The notes under the pieces: generated by a model
What the model was told of the DNA's origin: nothing
What the model saw: only the letters and a program-made list of their open reading frames with translations
The model's database searches: none
Shown here: positions 34,301-45,026 of the stretch, one piece after another
Layout: the number at the start of each line of letters is the position of its first letter
Numbering within the stretch: position 1 is the stretch's first letter
From: Eupeodes corollae
Taxonomy: Eukaryota > Arthropoda > Insecta > Diptera > Syrphidae
Assembly (NCBI RefSeq): GCF_945859685.1
Contig: NC_079147.1
Location: 237,952,765-238,016,764, forward strand
Reading direction: 5' to 3'
Length of the DNA stretch: 64,000 nt
Position numbers and translations under genes: made by a program

Positions 34301-37300
34301 TTTTCCAATCTTTTACGTAAACTAATTTAAAGAATAAAAACTAATATTTTTTATTAAATATAATTCATATTTACATATAATATTTTTTTTTTTTAAACAA
34401 TACAATTATTTTCTGACATTTCTTAAATTATGTATTTGCAAGATAAAAATTAGTACATTCATTAATGTTCTTTGGTTAATGTTTAGACATTTTAGAGTAT
34501 CTAACATAAGTTGTTTCGGTGTTAACCTATTACACATGAGAATAGAGGGCATTCCCCTATTTTGCAACCTTTCTGACATTTGTCTAGAACCCAGAAACAG
34601 TATTGTTGAACAATATTCAAATGTGGTTTGATCATTTCATTATAAAATTTAATTGCACAATTCATAGATACTTGACCTCTTATTCTTTGAAAAAATCCTA
34701 TTTTCTTAGCAATTTTAATACATATATTGTTAATGTGATTTTTGAAACTTAATTTTTTATCCTAAATACTTAATTTATTCAACCTTTTCAATTGCCACTT
34801 CATTAATAATAATATTTTCTACAGATTCTCCATTAATTATATTAACTTTTGTTTTTGAAGTGTTAAGCCTTAATTTATTCATTTTGAAATAAGATTCAAT
34901 GTTTTTTAAATCAGCATTCAGTTGATCGATACACTCCTCCACAGATCTTCCAGACACTTATAACAAGGTACATCCGCAAACAGCCTAGCCTTCGCATGTC
35001 TTAATACATTTTCGACGTCGTTTATGTAAATTACAAAAAGAAGTGTCCCCAATACCGCTCCTTGAGGTACACCAAGCGTTACATCCGAAAGTTCTGATAA
35101 TTTACTTGACACTTTTGTTCTCTGAGTTCTGCTTGATAAATAGCTTTTGAACCATTGTAGTTCCACTCCTTCAATACCATATAGCTTCCGTTTTTTCAGC
35201 TTTATATCTCGATCAATTGTCTCAAATGGCCTTTGTAGATCCAGAAAAACCGCAACAATAACTTTCTTGTCGTAAACTTCGGTTTTTCATTGCGTAGTTA
35301 CCAGATTAAGTAATGGTTCACAACTGTGATTTTGCCTTAATCCAGACTGATAATCCGTTAAGAAATAATTGGCTTCCATATAATTCTGCAGCTGATTATG
35401 TACAACTTTTTTAAGAATCTTACTCTCCGTCATAAGCATGTTGATCGGCCGAAATTAATCCGTATTAACTGTCCCCTTAACTTTTTCTATTGGCACTACG
35501 ATTGATTCTTTCCAGGAACTAGGAAAAAACACCACTACGAAGAGATTCGTTTATCATACTCAAAAAACAAGGTTCATTAATGTCCATAGTAAACAACATC
35601 ATTTTAGTTTGAAGTCCCTTTTATTGTTCATGGTTTTCATTATTTGTGTTAAATCACTCATATCAATTCACTTAAATTTAAAACTTATTTCTGGGTTTAT
35701 ATTTATTAAATTTGTATAATGTTCAAATGGTATTCTGTCATTTAATTCCAATACGCTCTTAACAAATAACGTGTTCAGCTTATTAACTATATCAGACTTA
35801 TTCTTAATCACTTCACTGTCACAGATTATTTTGTTATATATATTATTCTCTTGATTCAATACCAAGGACTAGATTTTTTTATTGTTCTCCACCTGGTTTT
35901 TTGATCCGTCGATTGATCAATCTTTCTAGCAATGAAATTATTTTTTGCCATTTGATGTTTAGTCGCGTACCTGCTTCTATAGAGTCATACATATTCCAGT
36001 CACCGGTGTTATTTGTCCAAACAGCTCTTTGATGCAGTTGGATTTTCATTTGCTTCATGTTAGACAAATGAAATATGATTTCAGTATTTCATAGAACTGT
36101 CCCTAGCATACTTGTTTTTCTTTAAGGGCCTTTTTCATCGCATCCGTAATTCGATGTAATTGTATTTCAAATCTAAACTGATGATTTAAACCAAGTTTCT
36201 TTTTTTGTATCATTGTGCTGTGCCTTTTTTAAGAATATGAATAGTTTCTTAAACTATTTGAACACATTTTTTTCACAAAATTTTAATAGTACACATAAGG
36301 TTGGAAATCTAGAAATTCGATCAATAGGAGGCTTTAAATTTCTGTCTCTTATTTTACACGTTAAATTAGTTTATCTCCTTCTTCACTGTGTGCCTTGAGT
36401 CGTAGAATTCGATTGCCATTCCAAACAGTTCTACCTACTCCATTTACTAAATCACCCAACGAAATTTTCAAGTACAACGTTCTCCCCCATTTCGAATCAT
36501 ATTCAGGCATCCGAATGACAGCAACAATTGTCTAGACGTATACTTTGTTTGATTTCTCCGATATCGTTGTTACATAAGTTCACATGTAAGTCATTTCCTT
36601 TTTCAAATACTTTTTGCGCATCAAGAGTGTCGAGTCATTGTTCATTTTCCAACGCTAACTTGTACTATGCGCCCGTGTCATGATGATTAGTGTTTAGAAC
36701 CGTCATGCCAGATGTCTTGGGTTCAACCCATTTGTTTTTTTTTTGTTGTACTGTTGCGAGGAATCAACAATTCCTCCAAGAGTTATTGTCATGACAAGTG
36801 TTTTCTCAAATTAGCCGTTCGATTCGGTATAAAAACTGTAGGTCTCCTTCATCTCTGAAATTATTTATTTATTTTTTAACTTGTATCATAAATGAAGTGT
36901 TGATGATCAAATTAATTTATATGCGGAGCCACGAAAAGTTGGCGGTTGTCGGTTTTGAAAACATCCTTAAAAATCCATTGTTATATTCATATTTGGTGAG
37001 GCCTGGACAGGAAAGGTTTCTAATTGATTACAAGAATATCTCTATATTCTGCCCAGTTTCTCCTTTCATATATTTTCATTCTAAACCCTACATCCTAAAA
37101 TTTCCACATCAAACCTTCCTGATTTGCTTTTTACAATTAAAAATACAATTTAAATTTATTTTTAAATATGTTTCATTTTTGTATCTAGGCTAATGTCAAC
37201 AAATGCAATAACCGAATTGGAAAAAGAACAAATTGAAGAATGGCTCTTTCTCAAACAAGAATGCGAAGAATGCCTTAGTTCCAGTGAAGTAGTTCGTTCT

Positions 37301-39447
37301 CAAAAGCAATTGGGTCCTATTCAGGAAGCTGATGAACCCGAGGAAACTGTCAGCGAACCAGAAACTTCATGTCAACAGAATTCAGATAACGAAAGTGATT
37401 CTGAATCGCAACGACCTGATCTCGTAGAAAAATTGGAATCCCTAATGGATGAGTTGAAGATTAAGACTGATACTCTAGTGAATGACAAATATAAAGAATT
37501 CATTAAGAACCAGCCAAAGGCGGTTATGGAAAGCAATGACAGCTTTAAGCAAGAGGAACGTAGAGCGTCCTCATCGGTTGGAGGTAAAAGAAAACTTTCT
37601 CAAATTATTTCTAAACATTTTTTTTTTTACTATTTTGTTGTTTTTGTCTTATAGGTCGTCGTCGTTCAATACAACCGGGAGCATCCCTTAGCAGTGCTGA
37701 AATCGCAATGCTCAATCGAGTTGCATCCCGTGAACAAATCACAAAATCCCAAGATGACTTCCTCGATAGTTCTACTGATCTCAATCACCCAATTCGGGCA
37801 GCAATCAATTCACCCCAAGAAACAATACAAAAGAAACTCCGAAAGATTGCGACCGACATCGAGGCCAAACAGAGGCAAATCAAAGAAGTCGAACACACGA
37901 TCTCGCTCAAGCAAAACATCATAATTGATTTGGTAAAGAATAACGATACCCGCACCACAGCAAAAAATCGATTCAACAAAAAGAAAGGCAAACTCGAAGG
38001 AGAATACGAGAAGACCAAGAAACAACTTTCCAAAGCGGTGGTGAGTGGAAAGGATAAGTCTGAGATAGATCGTTTGAAAGCCCTCACTTCGCACATCGAA
38101 CAAAGACTACAGGACTTGGCTTCGATAAAACATATTGCAGGCGAGAGTGGTCAGAAGGTGAAGAAGCTCCAGCAATCAGTTCAGGATTCAAAGCGCTTTG
38201 TCGATGATCTGCAGAAGAAAATGAAAAAGGAGAAGAAAATCAAGGAACAGCTTGAGAATGAATTGAAAGCAATAAAAGAGAAGGAGAATACCAAGCAGAT
38301 TGCTACCGAAGAGAAGGGGAAACATCTGAAGGACGTGCAAGCGAGAATTTCCCACTTGGATCATGTACTTAAGGAGAAGTCGGATAATTTGGAGCATTTT
38401 GGGGAAGGCGAAGAGAAAGAATCCCTCCGCCATGAAATCAGAAACCTGCGGCGCACGAGAGACCACCTTCTGGATCAGAGGTGCACCCTGGACAGAAAGT
38501 TAAAGAAAGAAAAAATGCTCTCACACAAAGAAGAACGCAAACTTCTGGAGTGTGATGAAGCCATCGAAGCCATAGACGCCGCAATCGAGTTTAAAAACGA
38601 ACTGATTTGCGGCCGAAAGTCAATTGACACCAGCGAAAGGTTGCAGCGAGAAAAGGGAGAGCAAATGCTGATGGCGAGACTGAATAAACTCTCCCCAGAA
38701 GAAATGCGCACCCTGCTGTATAAGTACTTCACAAAAGTCATAGATCTTCGGGATTCCAGTCGGAAGCTGGAGATACAGTTGATGAATTTAGAGCGCGAAA
38801 AAGACGCCTGGGAGTGGAAGGAACGTGTCCTCAGCAACGCTGTCCGCCAGGCCAGACTAGAGGGCGAACGCAATGCAGTCCTACTCCAGCGACAACACGA
38901 GACTAAACTCACTTTAATGCTTCGCCATTTGGCCGAGGAAACCAGTGCCAGTTCGAGTTTCAATGATCGCTTCATACATCCCGGCTCAACTGCGGCGGCT
39001 CTCGCCCACCATCCCCACCATCATCATCCCACGAGTCCCTCAAGTCCGTCCGCCTATTCGGGCGATTCGGATTTCGAAATGGACTTCTACAAAGCGGCCA
39101 ACAAGAATATCCTCAAGCCGAAACATGGTGACATGGAGATATGCCCTCTGCCCGATGCTCTGGCCAAATACAAGCCATTGGATAAGATCAAGGAAAAGGA
39201 GCGCGAAACAAAGAATAAACTCTTTGCTAAATTCCAAGTCCTCACAAGGTATCACGCGGGTGGTACTAGTAATAGTGCTGTTGCCGCTGCAAATGCAGCA
39301 ACTGAGAACAGTAAAAAGAAGTCACAATCGGAACAGGCGGCCATACCGCAAGAGAATATCAAACGTTTGTTATCCGCTCCGCCATCGACAAAGGTCACCC
39401 GACAGAAGAATAAAATTATTATTCAAGATTCCTCAAGGAAGAATTAA
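28375..39447 (+). CDS. cos: Kinesin-like protein costa (Costal-2), Hedgehog pathway scaffold
   Basis: Exons 28375-29483, 37189-37583 and 37655-39447 join in phase to 1098 codons plus stop (Drosophila Cos2 is about 1200). Cos2 is the kinesin-related scaffold that binds Smoothened, Fused and Ci in Hedgehog signalling. The protein opens MEIPIQVAVRIYP. A kinesin-type P-loop GQRGTGKT is at residues 91-98, a degenerate switch II reads SFSDLCGTER, and the motor region ends in TTLLKDSFGGRAQTLVILCV. The neck reads ELEKEQIEEWLFLKQECEEC. A long coiled coil follows in exon 3 with VIDLRDSSRKLE and RVLSNAVRQARLEGERNAVL, and the end is TKVTRQKNKIIIQDSSRKN. A His-rich stretch lies near 39005-39030. The kinesin switch I NxxSSRSH motif is absent, as in fly Cos2. 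The acidic insert after the first strand is shorter than in Drosophila. Intron 1 (7705 bp) is packed with transposons. Confidence 0.97.
29790..30034. other. cos intron 1, unassigned part
   Basis: Intronic AT-rich sequence between exon 1 and the LINE fragment at 30035. Nothing recognisable. Confidence 0.3.
30035..30370 (+). mobile_element. RTE-like LINE reverse transcriptase fragment
   Basis: One open frame reads HLLFIDFKEAFDSVNMEYIW, then GILEKLIVIIKATYDGSKCH and RFRQGCILSPMLFLLVISDV. These are RT motifs with the FDSV and RQGCILSPMLF forms typical of RTE-clade elements. The frame ends at 30368 before the catalytic YADD, so it is a truncated fragment inside cos intron 1. Confidence 0.75.
30490..31045 (-). 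mobile_element. mariner-like remnant, N-terminal part
   Basis: The minus strand reads NRLTSEQRLQIVHICNPSNG (near 30930-30990), the N-terminal helix-turn-helix opening of a mariner-type transposase. Further on are YRRLPQNILKKPMFGDLYGQ and ESLAHICSKMVIGP, fitting the FSDEAHFW and PYF region after decay. Stops interrupt the frame. A start-region fragment of the same family is at 55746-55885. Confidence 0.6.
31212..32517 (-). mobile_element. Tc1-like DNA transposon, nearly full length but broken
   Basis: Exact 17-bp terminal inverted repeats CCACTTGAATAGGACAC at 31212-31228 and their complement at 32501-32517 enclose 1306 bp. Minus-strand frames spell the transposase in order. First is MSRIAKKGQIKAYKDAGLYI (N-terminal helix-turn-helix), then LTTMRRVISKAQYIKR, RISFCRAHVTW, VMVWGAISYYGTCKL and IYQHNNAPIHIARVV (the QDNAPxH catalytic block with D changed to N). 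Then LISWPPYPLEYH and NITENVWGWLTRQVY follow, fitting the SPDLNPIENVWG block. Frameshifts and the changed aspartate make it inactive. It lies in cos intron 1. Confidence 0.88.
32518..34440. other. cos intron 1, unassigned part
   Basis: About 1.9 kb of AT-rich intron without a recognisable gene or element. Open frames such as 32514-32831 do not resemble known proteins. Confidence 0.4.
34450..35870 (-). mobile_element. Non-LTR retrotransposon remnant in cos intron 1
   Basis: The minus strand reads DYQSGLRQNHSCEPLLNLVT (about 35310-35370), VELQWFKSYLSSRTQRTKVS (35110-35170), LGVPQGAVLGTLLFVIYIND (35020-35085) and a LFADVPCY piece where the catalytic YADD is damaged. Then come YFKMNKLRLNTSKTK (34850-34895) and KIGFFQRIRGQVSMNCAIKF (about 34640-34700). 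The last block matches the LINE inside the tandem duplication (42365-43262), suggesting a related family. Several stops are present. Confidence 0.78.
35871..36673. other. cos intron 1, unassigned part
   Basis: About 0.8 kb. A minus-strand frame at 35879-36067 (IKWQKIISLLERLINRRIKK) may be the 5' continuation of the LINE remnant. Otherwise nothing recognisable. Confidence 0.35.
36674..36879 (+). repeat. SINE copy 4, plus orientation, head to tail
   Basis: The tRNA-like head starts GTGTCATGATGATTAGTG (A-box-like) and carries TTGGGTTCAACCCA (B-box-like) at about 36718-36731. The body follows, with CCTCCAAGAGTTATTGTCAT and TCAAATTAGCCGTTCGATTC, the complement of the other copies. The end is TTATTTATTTATTTTTT, the ATTT tail. 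It is the most informative copy because head, body and tail are all present and it is in the opposite orientation to the rest. Confidence 0.8.
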
Positions 39448-39674
39448 ATACATTTTCTTTTATATATAAACAAAACAAAACTAGAAAAGGAATCTCAATA
39501 TGCATACGTATTAATCTCTGCTAAACAAAATACTCAAAGGAAAATATATTTAACAACAAAAAGAAAACAACTTTAAACAAACTGCTCAAAGAAAATCATT
39601 ATTGCTTTAAAAGAAGAACTGAAAAATTAAATGATTAATTAAAAATAAAACAAATTAAATTAAATTCAATTTAA
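39448..39674 (+). other. 3' flank of cos
   Basis: Very AT-rich sequence after the cos stop codon, with an AATAAA at 39644-39649 that could end the transcript. The 5350-bp duplication begins at 39675, 228 bp past the stop. Confidence 0.55.
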
Positions 39675-42600
39675 ATAAGTAAATATTAACTCGCAAAACA
39701 AAACAAAATCCCTACTCCTTATAAGGTTAGTAGATTTAAAATTTTAAAATAAATACGTATAAATTATTTACATAATGAAAAAGCAGATATTTCTATAGAT
39801 TTGTTTTCTTTAATCAACACACACGTGATGCACCAATATTAAAATTTATAAAGCTTTCCGAACTACAAAATAAAATCATAAATGAAAGTTAAGCGATTTT
39901 TTTAAGGCCTTTAAACAAAGTACGTAAAACGAAAAATATAATCAAAGTAATTTTTAGCTTTTTAAACTTTTAAGGGAACTGTGACTTTTAACTGTAACCA
40001 TGATAATGATTTTGTGATGGGCTAAGTCGGTTAGGTACTGATCCCATTTATGAAGTTGTTGTCTTGGATCAGTGAAAAGTCACAACTTGAAAAATTTGAT
40101 CAAAATTATCATCAAAAATTAAGAAAGTCAAACATTAAATATTTTTTGAGTACGAAAGCTTTTTAAAGAGAAAAATCTTTGATTGATTTGTATTGATTAC
40201 AACTTGCAAACAAAAATGTTTGTATAAGAACTTTCACTTTACTTTTCACAAACATGCAAAAAAAGTCGATACAAAAAATTAATTTAAAATATAACATCAT
40301 TTTATTACGGTTTCCATAAAAGCTTTTGAATTCAAAGATTTTTTTATTAAGCAGCAAGGTATTGTAAGCGCTTATATATATTTGTTTTAATTATAATTTC
40401 CAAAAATGTTATTCTTCAAATATTTTACTTTTTTAAAGTTTTTAAAAAAAAATGTGCCATAAAACATAATCAACGTATCAGAATGTTGTAGCAAGCTTTT
40501 CAAATAGTTTTCCAACTTCAGTACAAACTTATTATTAAACCTAAAGTTCCTTAAAGCCTAACAGCCATTTCAATGTTTTCTTTCAGTTTAAAACAAAAAC
40601 AGAAGCAAACCGTTTGCTGCCCCGATTTTGTTGGGAATTAAGTTTTTACTAAAAAGCAAAACAAACAACTTTCAATTTCATTTCAAAGACCTCAAAGTTG
40701 TCAAAATATATGACAAAGAAGTCTTAAAATAATTCACGTTTTTCTTATACTAAAAAATTAAAAGCAAAGTAAAATTTCAAATGTGTTTTTAAAAGCTCTC
40801 AGGTGAACGAAAACCGATTTTTATTTAACCAGTCACAAAACTAAAATCATTGCTTGCTTTTATATGCACGATGAATTTTTTGTAAGCCTTAAAACATCAA
40901 ATAATACAACTTCAATAAACTAAAGGATACACATTCACTTTCACCCTTGCCAATATTTACTTTTTCTTCTTCTCTACGAAACTACTTACTAATTTCATAA
41001 CTTTTAAAAATTTAAATCAAAACAAATAAATAAATTGCAAATCATTAATCTCTTGATTGCCAAATTAAATAAACACAAATTTTCAAATCTGAAATCTAAA
41101 AACACCAAGTCTTAAATTAATACAAAACAAAACTTGCACAATTTTGTATTGGTTCATCAAAAATTCATCAAAAAACATTATACTCATTTACAAATTATAT
41201 ATAAAATATCTTCCATTATATAAATTAATTATCATTATATTAATTAGAAAAAAAATACATGATTTTTAATAATCACAATAAAAGGCAAAATGTTAAGTGA
41301 TATTTAAAAAAAGATACAGTTTATAATATTATTATATAGGTTTAATTATTTTGAAGTATTTTTACACACAAAATAAAATAATTTTAAGTAAAAATAAAGC
41401 AACAAAAAAACATTTACATTTAAATTTATTATTACCAATAAATATTATAGTTTTATTGTAAACATATAAATAAAATTATTATTATTATTATTAACTCTTA
41501 TGAATCAAGATACTTCCAATAATTGATATAATTAATTAATTATTATATATATTTATATAATTACGATATAATATAAGCAAAATTGAATTAAATTTATTTA
41601 AGTTTTGTTATACTTTTATTTTTGTATACATTTTGTTAAATCTGCAATTTTTATTTTTCATAGATTAATTTGAGGCGAAAGGAAATATTAAAAAAAAATA
41701 AAGTTAAACATTTAAGTAAAATAAAAAATAATAATTATAATAATCAAAAATAATTAATAAATAAAATATTATATCTTCTACAAAATACAAATACATACAT
41801 ACTCAGAAAAATAAATGTTTTAGATAACAAAAACAAATGATATTAAATCGATTTTAATTGTTATTAGTTTGGTTTTTTATTATGATTAGAAATAGATGAA
41901 AATTGAAGACATTTTCATATTCGCAGTATTAAAGACGATAAACTAGATCAGCTATAATCAAGTTGGCCCACAGCGTGGTTTAATAAATTCTTAAAATATC
42001 GAGTGACTGCAGAAGAACGTGAGAAAAATATCCTTCTGAGTTTTCAAAATTAAGGCAACACTAGAACGTACATCAGCGGAAAAGTGGACATCGTGTGCTT
42101 TCAAAAAAAAATATTCTAGATGTCACTCCTTTCAACGCCATGGAATTTGGAATCATTTTATTCAAATTTTGAATGAAAAATTCATAAACACAGCAGTCCA
42201 GGCATAAATAAGTCAAGGAAACGATTTTGCCGACATACCTTGTTTTGATGATAAGGTACTTTACTTACATACATTTTGAATTTCAATAAGTGCTATTGCA
42301 GTGAATTTTTGTAAATAAAGAACAATGGCAGGAATTTCTTCGAAACTAAAACGAAATATACATATATATTAACGATTGCGGTGAAACTTTATCTACTTGC
42401 AAGATCTGTCTGTTTGCGGATGATACGCTTATATATGTCAGTGGCAAGGACGTTACTACTCTGGAAACACTACTTCAAAGAGATTTAGATTCAATATACC
42501 TATCTATAGTTGTGCAAAAACAAATTGAAACTAAATACAACAAAAACGAAATGTATGTTCGTAAATAGTAATGATTAAAATGTAAATATTTCAATAAATG

Positions 42601-45024
42601 GTGATTTCATTAAATGTGTTTCGGAAATAAAATATCTAGGTGTTCATATTGGCAATAAATTAAAATTTAAATTCCATTTAAACAAACTCTGTGATAAAAT
42701 ATCAAAAGTTGGGTTTTCTAAGAAGAATCAGAGATTGCATTTGCATGAGTTGTGCTCTGACCATTTATAATACAACTATTTCCTCATTTTAATTATTGCT
42801 CTTCCATTATTTATATGTTAATCCTTGAAAACCGAACTAAGCTGCAAGTCCTACAAAATAGAGCGATGAGAATTATATTAAAATGCAGCCAGTATACTCC
42901 AATAGCTGATATGTTACGCTCGCTAGGGTGGTTAAATGTGATACAACGTTTAAAATATAATGCACTAATTATGATTTTTAAAATAAAACATAATTTATAT
43001 CCTGTTCACTTGCAGAACAATGTAGAGTACATAACCAATGAGAGATATGCACTAAGAAATGCTGGAGACTTTCGGTTACCTTTATATAGGAGGGCGCAGA
43101 CACAAAACCTTCTTCTTTATAAAGTGCTTCAGTTATTCAATCGTCTTACGAATGACGTGAAAAATGTGGTTAGCTTAAATTTATTTAAATCAAAAATCAA
43201 TTTCTTATTAAAAACTAATATTTTGTAAGCAATTGTGCAAATAGAATTAAGAGTTTTCAAGACTAATAAAAACAAAAAAAAAATATCTGATGAAAATAGA
43301 TCATTTCAAGACGAATATGAAACAGAATATTTTGTTGTGCCAAGCAAAAACAACGCGGTTACCTGTTTAATATGTCGTGAAAAGGTTATTTAAAAAAAAA
43401 AGTATAATATTGTTCGTCATTTTAACACAACTTATCCTCCTGGAACACAATTAAGAAGAGAGAAATTAACTTTTGTAAAAAGGTCATTACAACAGCAACA
43501 AAATGTGATGTCCGTGGCATTATCTCAAGACTCTGTGGCAACTAAGGCATCTTACGAAATTTGCTATACTCTTGGTAAGTTTATGAAACCGTTTACCGAT
43601 GCAGAAATGGCCAAAGAATGTTTCGAAAGTGCTGAAGATATACTGTTTGATAAATTTAGCGACAAAAAACAAAATTGTCTGAAATAAAAAATCTACAGCT
43701 GTCTGATTCAACATGTGTGAAACGTATTGAAGACATTTCCAAATATATTCGTGACAATTTAATAGAAAGACCGCCCCCTGCAGCTGGCAAATTTAAAACA
43801 TCATAATATCCAAAAATATTATTTTAAACATTTCAGCTAGAAGCCCTGGTAGCTATTAGCTTTTAAGTATTGTTTTATACATTTATGTGTAGTTCAATAA
43901 ATAATAATAATAATAATAAATTTAATATAAAACTTTAGGAACTGTATGTTTTTTAGCTTGGCTTTCGATTTCAGCACTAATATTTCAGCAACATATCAAT
44001 GACCGGAGTTTGTTAGATATTGCGCAAAATTGAATTTAAGCTTCGAAGAATTTTTCAAATTCTTTCCGATGAAAAGTCGAATCCGGGGAATAGATTACCT
44101 TGATACAATTTCAAAGTTTTTAAAAAAATCGTGAGTGTATGTACAGATGGCTGTCCATCCATTACTCGATCTGAAAATGGATTTATAATCTTATTTAAAA
44201 AAAATATAATTTGACAAATTTCATTAAGAAAACTTCGCTGCGCTGATTATCAATAATTCAAAAATCGATGCTGTGATGAAGATTGTAATTATATTCGAGC
44301 GAGAGAATTAAACCCAAGAAAATTTAAAAGCCTTTTGGAAGAATTGGGAAGTGAGTATGGTGACGTTCTTTTGCATACCTCTGTGCTATGGCTTAGTAAG
44401 GGAAGGGTTTTGGAAAGGTTTTTTTTCCTTGTGCCGCGAAATAATACTATTCTTACAAAAAATTAAAAAGTTTGGCCAGAATTCCAAGACGATCAATGAT
44501 GGTGTCTTTTAGCATTTTTATGCGATATCACAGGAAAACTAACTAGCCTGAATTGAAATTTACAAGGATTAAATAGGTAACATAATTTTACAGATGGCAA
44601 GTAAAATATTTGCTTTTGAAGAAGAGCTTAAAATTTTTCATGAAGAAATAAGAAATAAATAGCTACAAAATTTTCCACCAATGGTAATGGCTACAAAGGA
44701 ACTCATCGACATTTCTGAAGAAACCTGCTCAACAATATTGAAAAATCAGACAAAAAAAAGCTTAACGATTGTAGAAAACCCATGACGCTGTTTTAAATCA
44801 AGATCAGGCAAAGTTTTTTGATGAGTCCATCGATTTTAAATCTTGGGGGTATACTTAGAATTTTGGAGCATCGTTTCCGAAAAATATGCAATCGTCAAAA
44901 GAAGTTCACAGATTCTACCGACATTATTTGGATCTACATTTGTTTACAAATCGTCGTGTTCGAGAATGAAATATGCAAACAAAATTACCAAAACAAATTA
45001 ACTAACTCCCACCTTGATGATGTC
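39675..45024 (+). repeat. Tandem duplication, copy 1 (5350 bp)
   Basis: This segment is followed directly by a second copy at 45025-50374. Every open frame in it recurs 5350 bp later with an identical protein, and the nucleotide rows I compared side by side show no difference. The unit starts in AT-rich sequence downstream of cos (about 39675-42300, no gene seen), then carries a LINE fragment and a hAT-type remnant. At the junction the hAT remnant is cut after TGATGTCAT and the cos-flank sequence resumes. The dinucleotide AT is shared at the breakpoints. Confidence 0.95.
42365..43262 (+). mobile_element. LINE reverse transcriptase C-terminal fragment (copy 1)
   Basis: Pieces read CLFADDTLIYVSGKDVTTLE (about 42410-42470), KNKLKLNTTKTK-like and SEIKYLGVHIGNKLKFKFHL (42625-42685). 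An intact 137-codon tail at 42815-43228 follows, with KLQVLQNRAMRIILKC and SLGWLNVIQRLKYNALIMIF. The element is 5'-truncated with stops before the tail. A poly-A stretch near 43272-43280 marks its end, abutting the hAT remnant. Confidence 0.85.
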
Positions 45025-45026
45025 AT
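43265..45026 (+). mobile_element. hAT-superfamily remnant of the ZBED/GTF2IRD2-like type (copy 1)
   Basis: Broken frames spell FQDEYETEYFVVPSKNNAVT with CLICREKVI (43310-43390), a BED-like zinc finger missing its second half. Then come FMKPFTDAEMAKECF (43585-43625), VSVCTDGCPSITRSENGF (44135-44180) carrying a catalytic-type aspartate, and KSLLEELGSEYGDVLLHTS (44330-44385). MASKIFAFEEELKIFHEE (44594-44650) and YLDLHLFTNRRVRE-like sequence near 44930 follow. A 120-bp LINE end with a (TAA)n tail at 43897-43920 interrupts it. Copy 1 is cut at the duplication junction. Confidence 0.8.

Noticed and set aside
36798..37193. 131-codon open frame in cos intron 1
   Set aside because: Its first part is SINE body and tail, and the rest is AT-rich intron. 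Not a gene.
37785..38975. Minus-strand open frames opposite cos exon 3
   Set aside because: Antisense shadows of the coiled-coil coding sequence.
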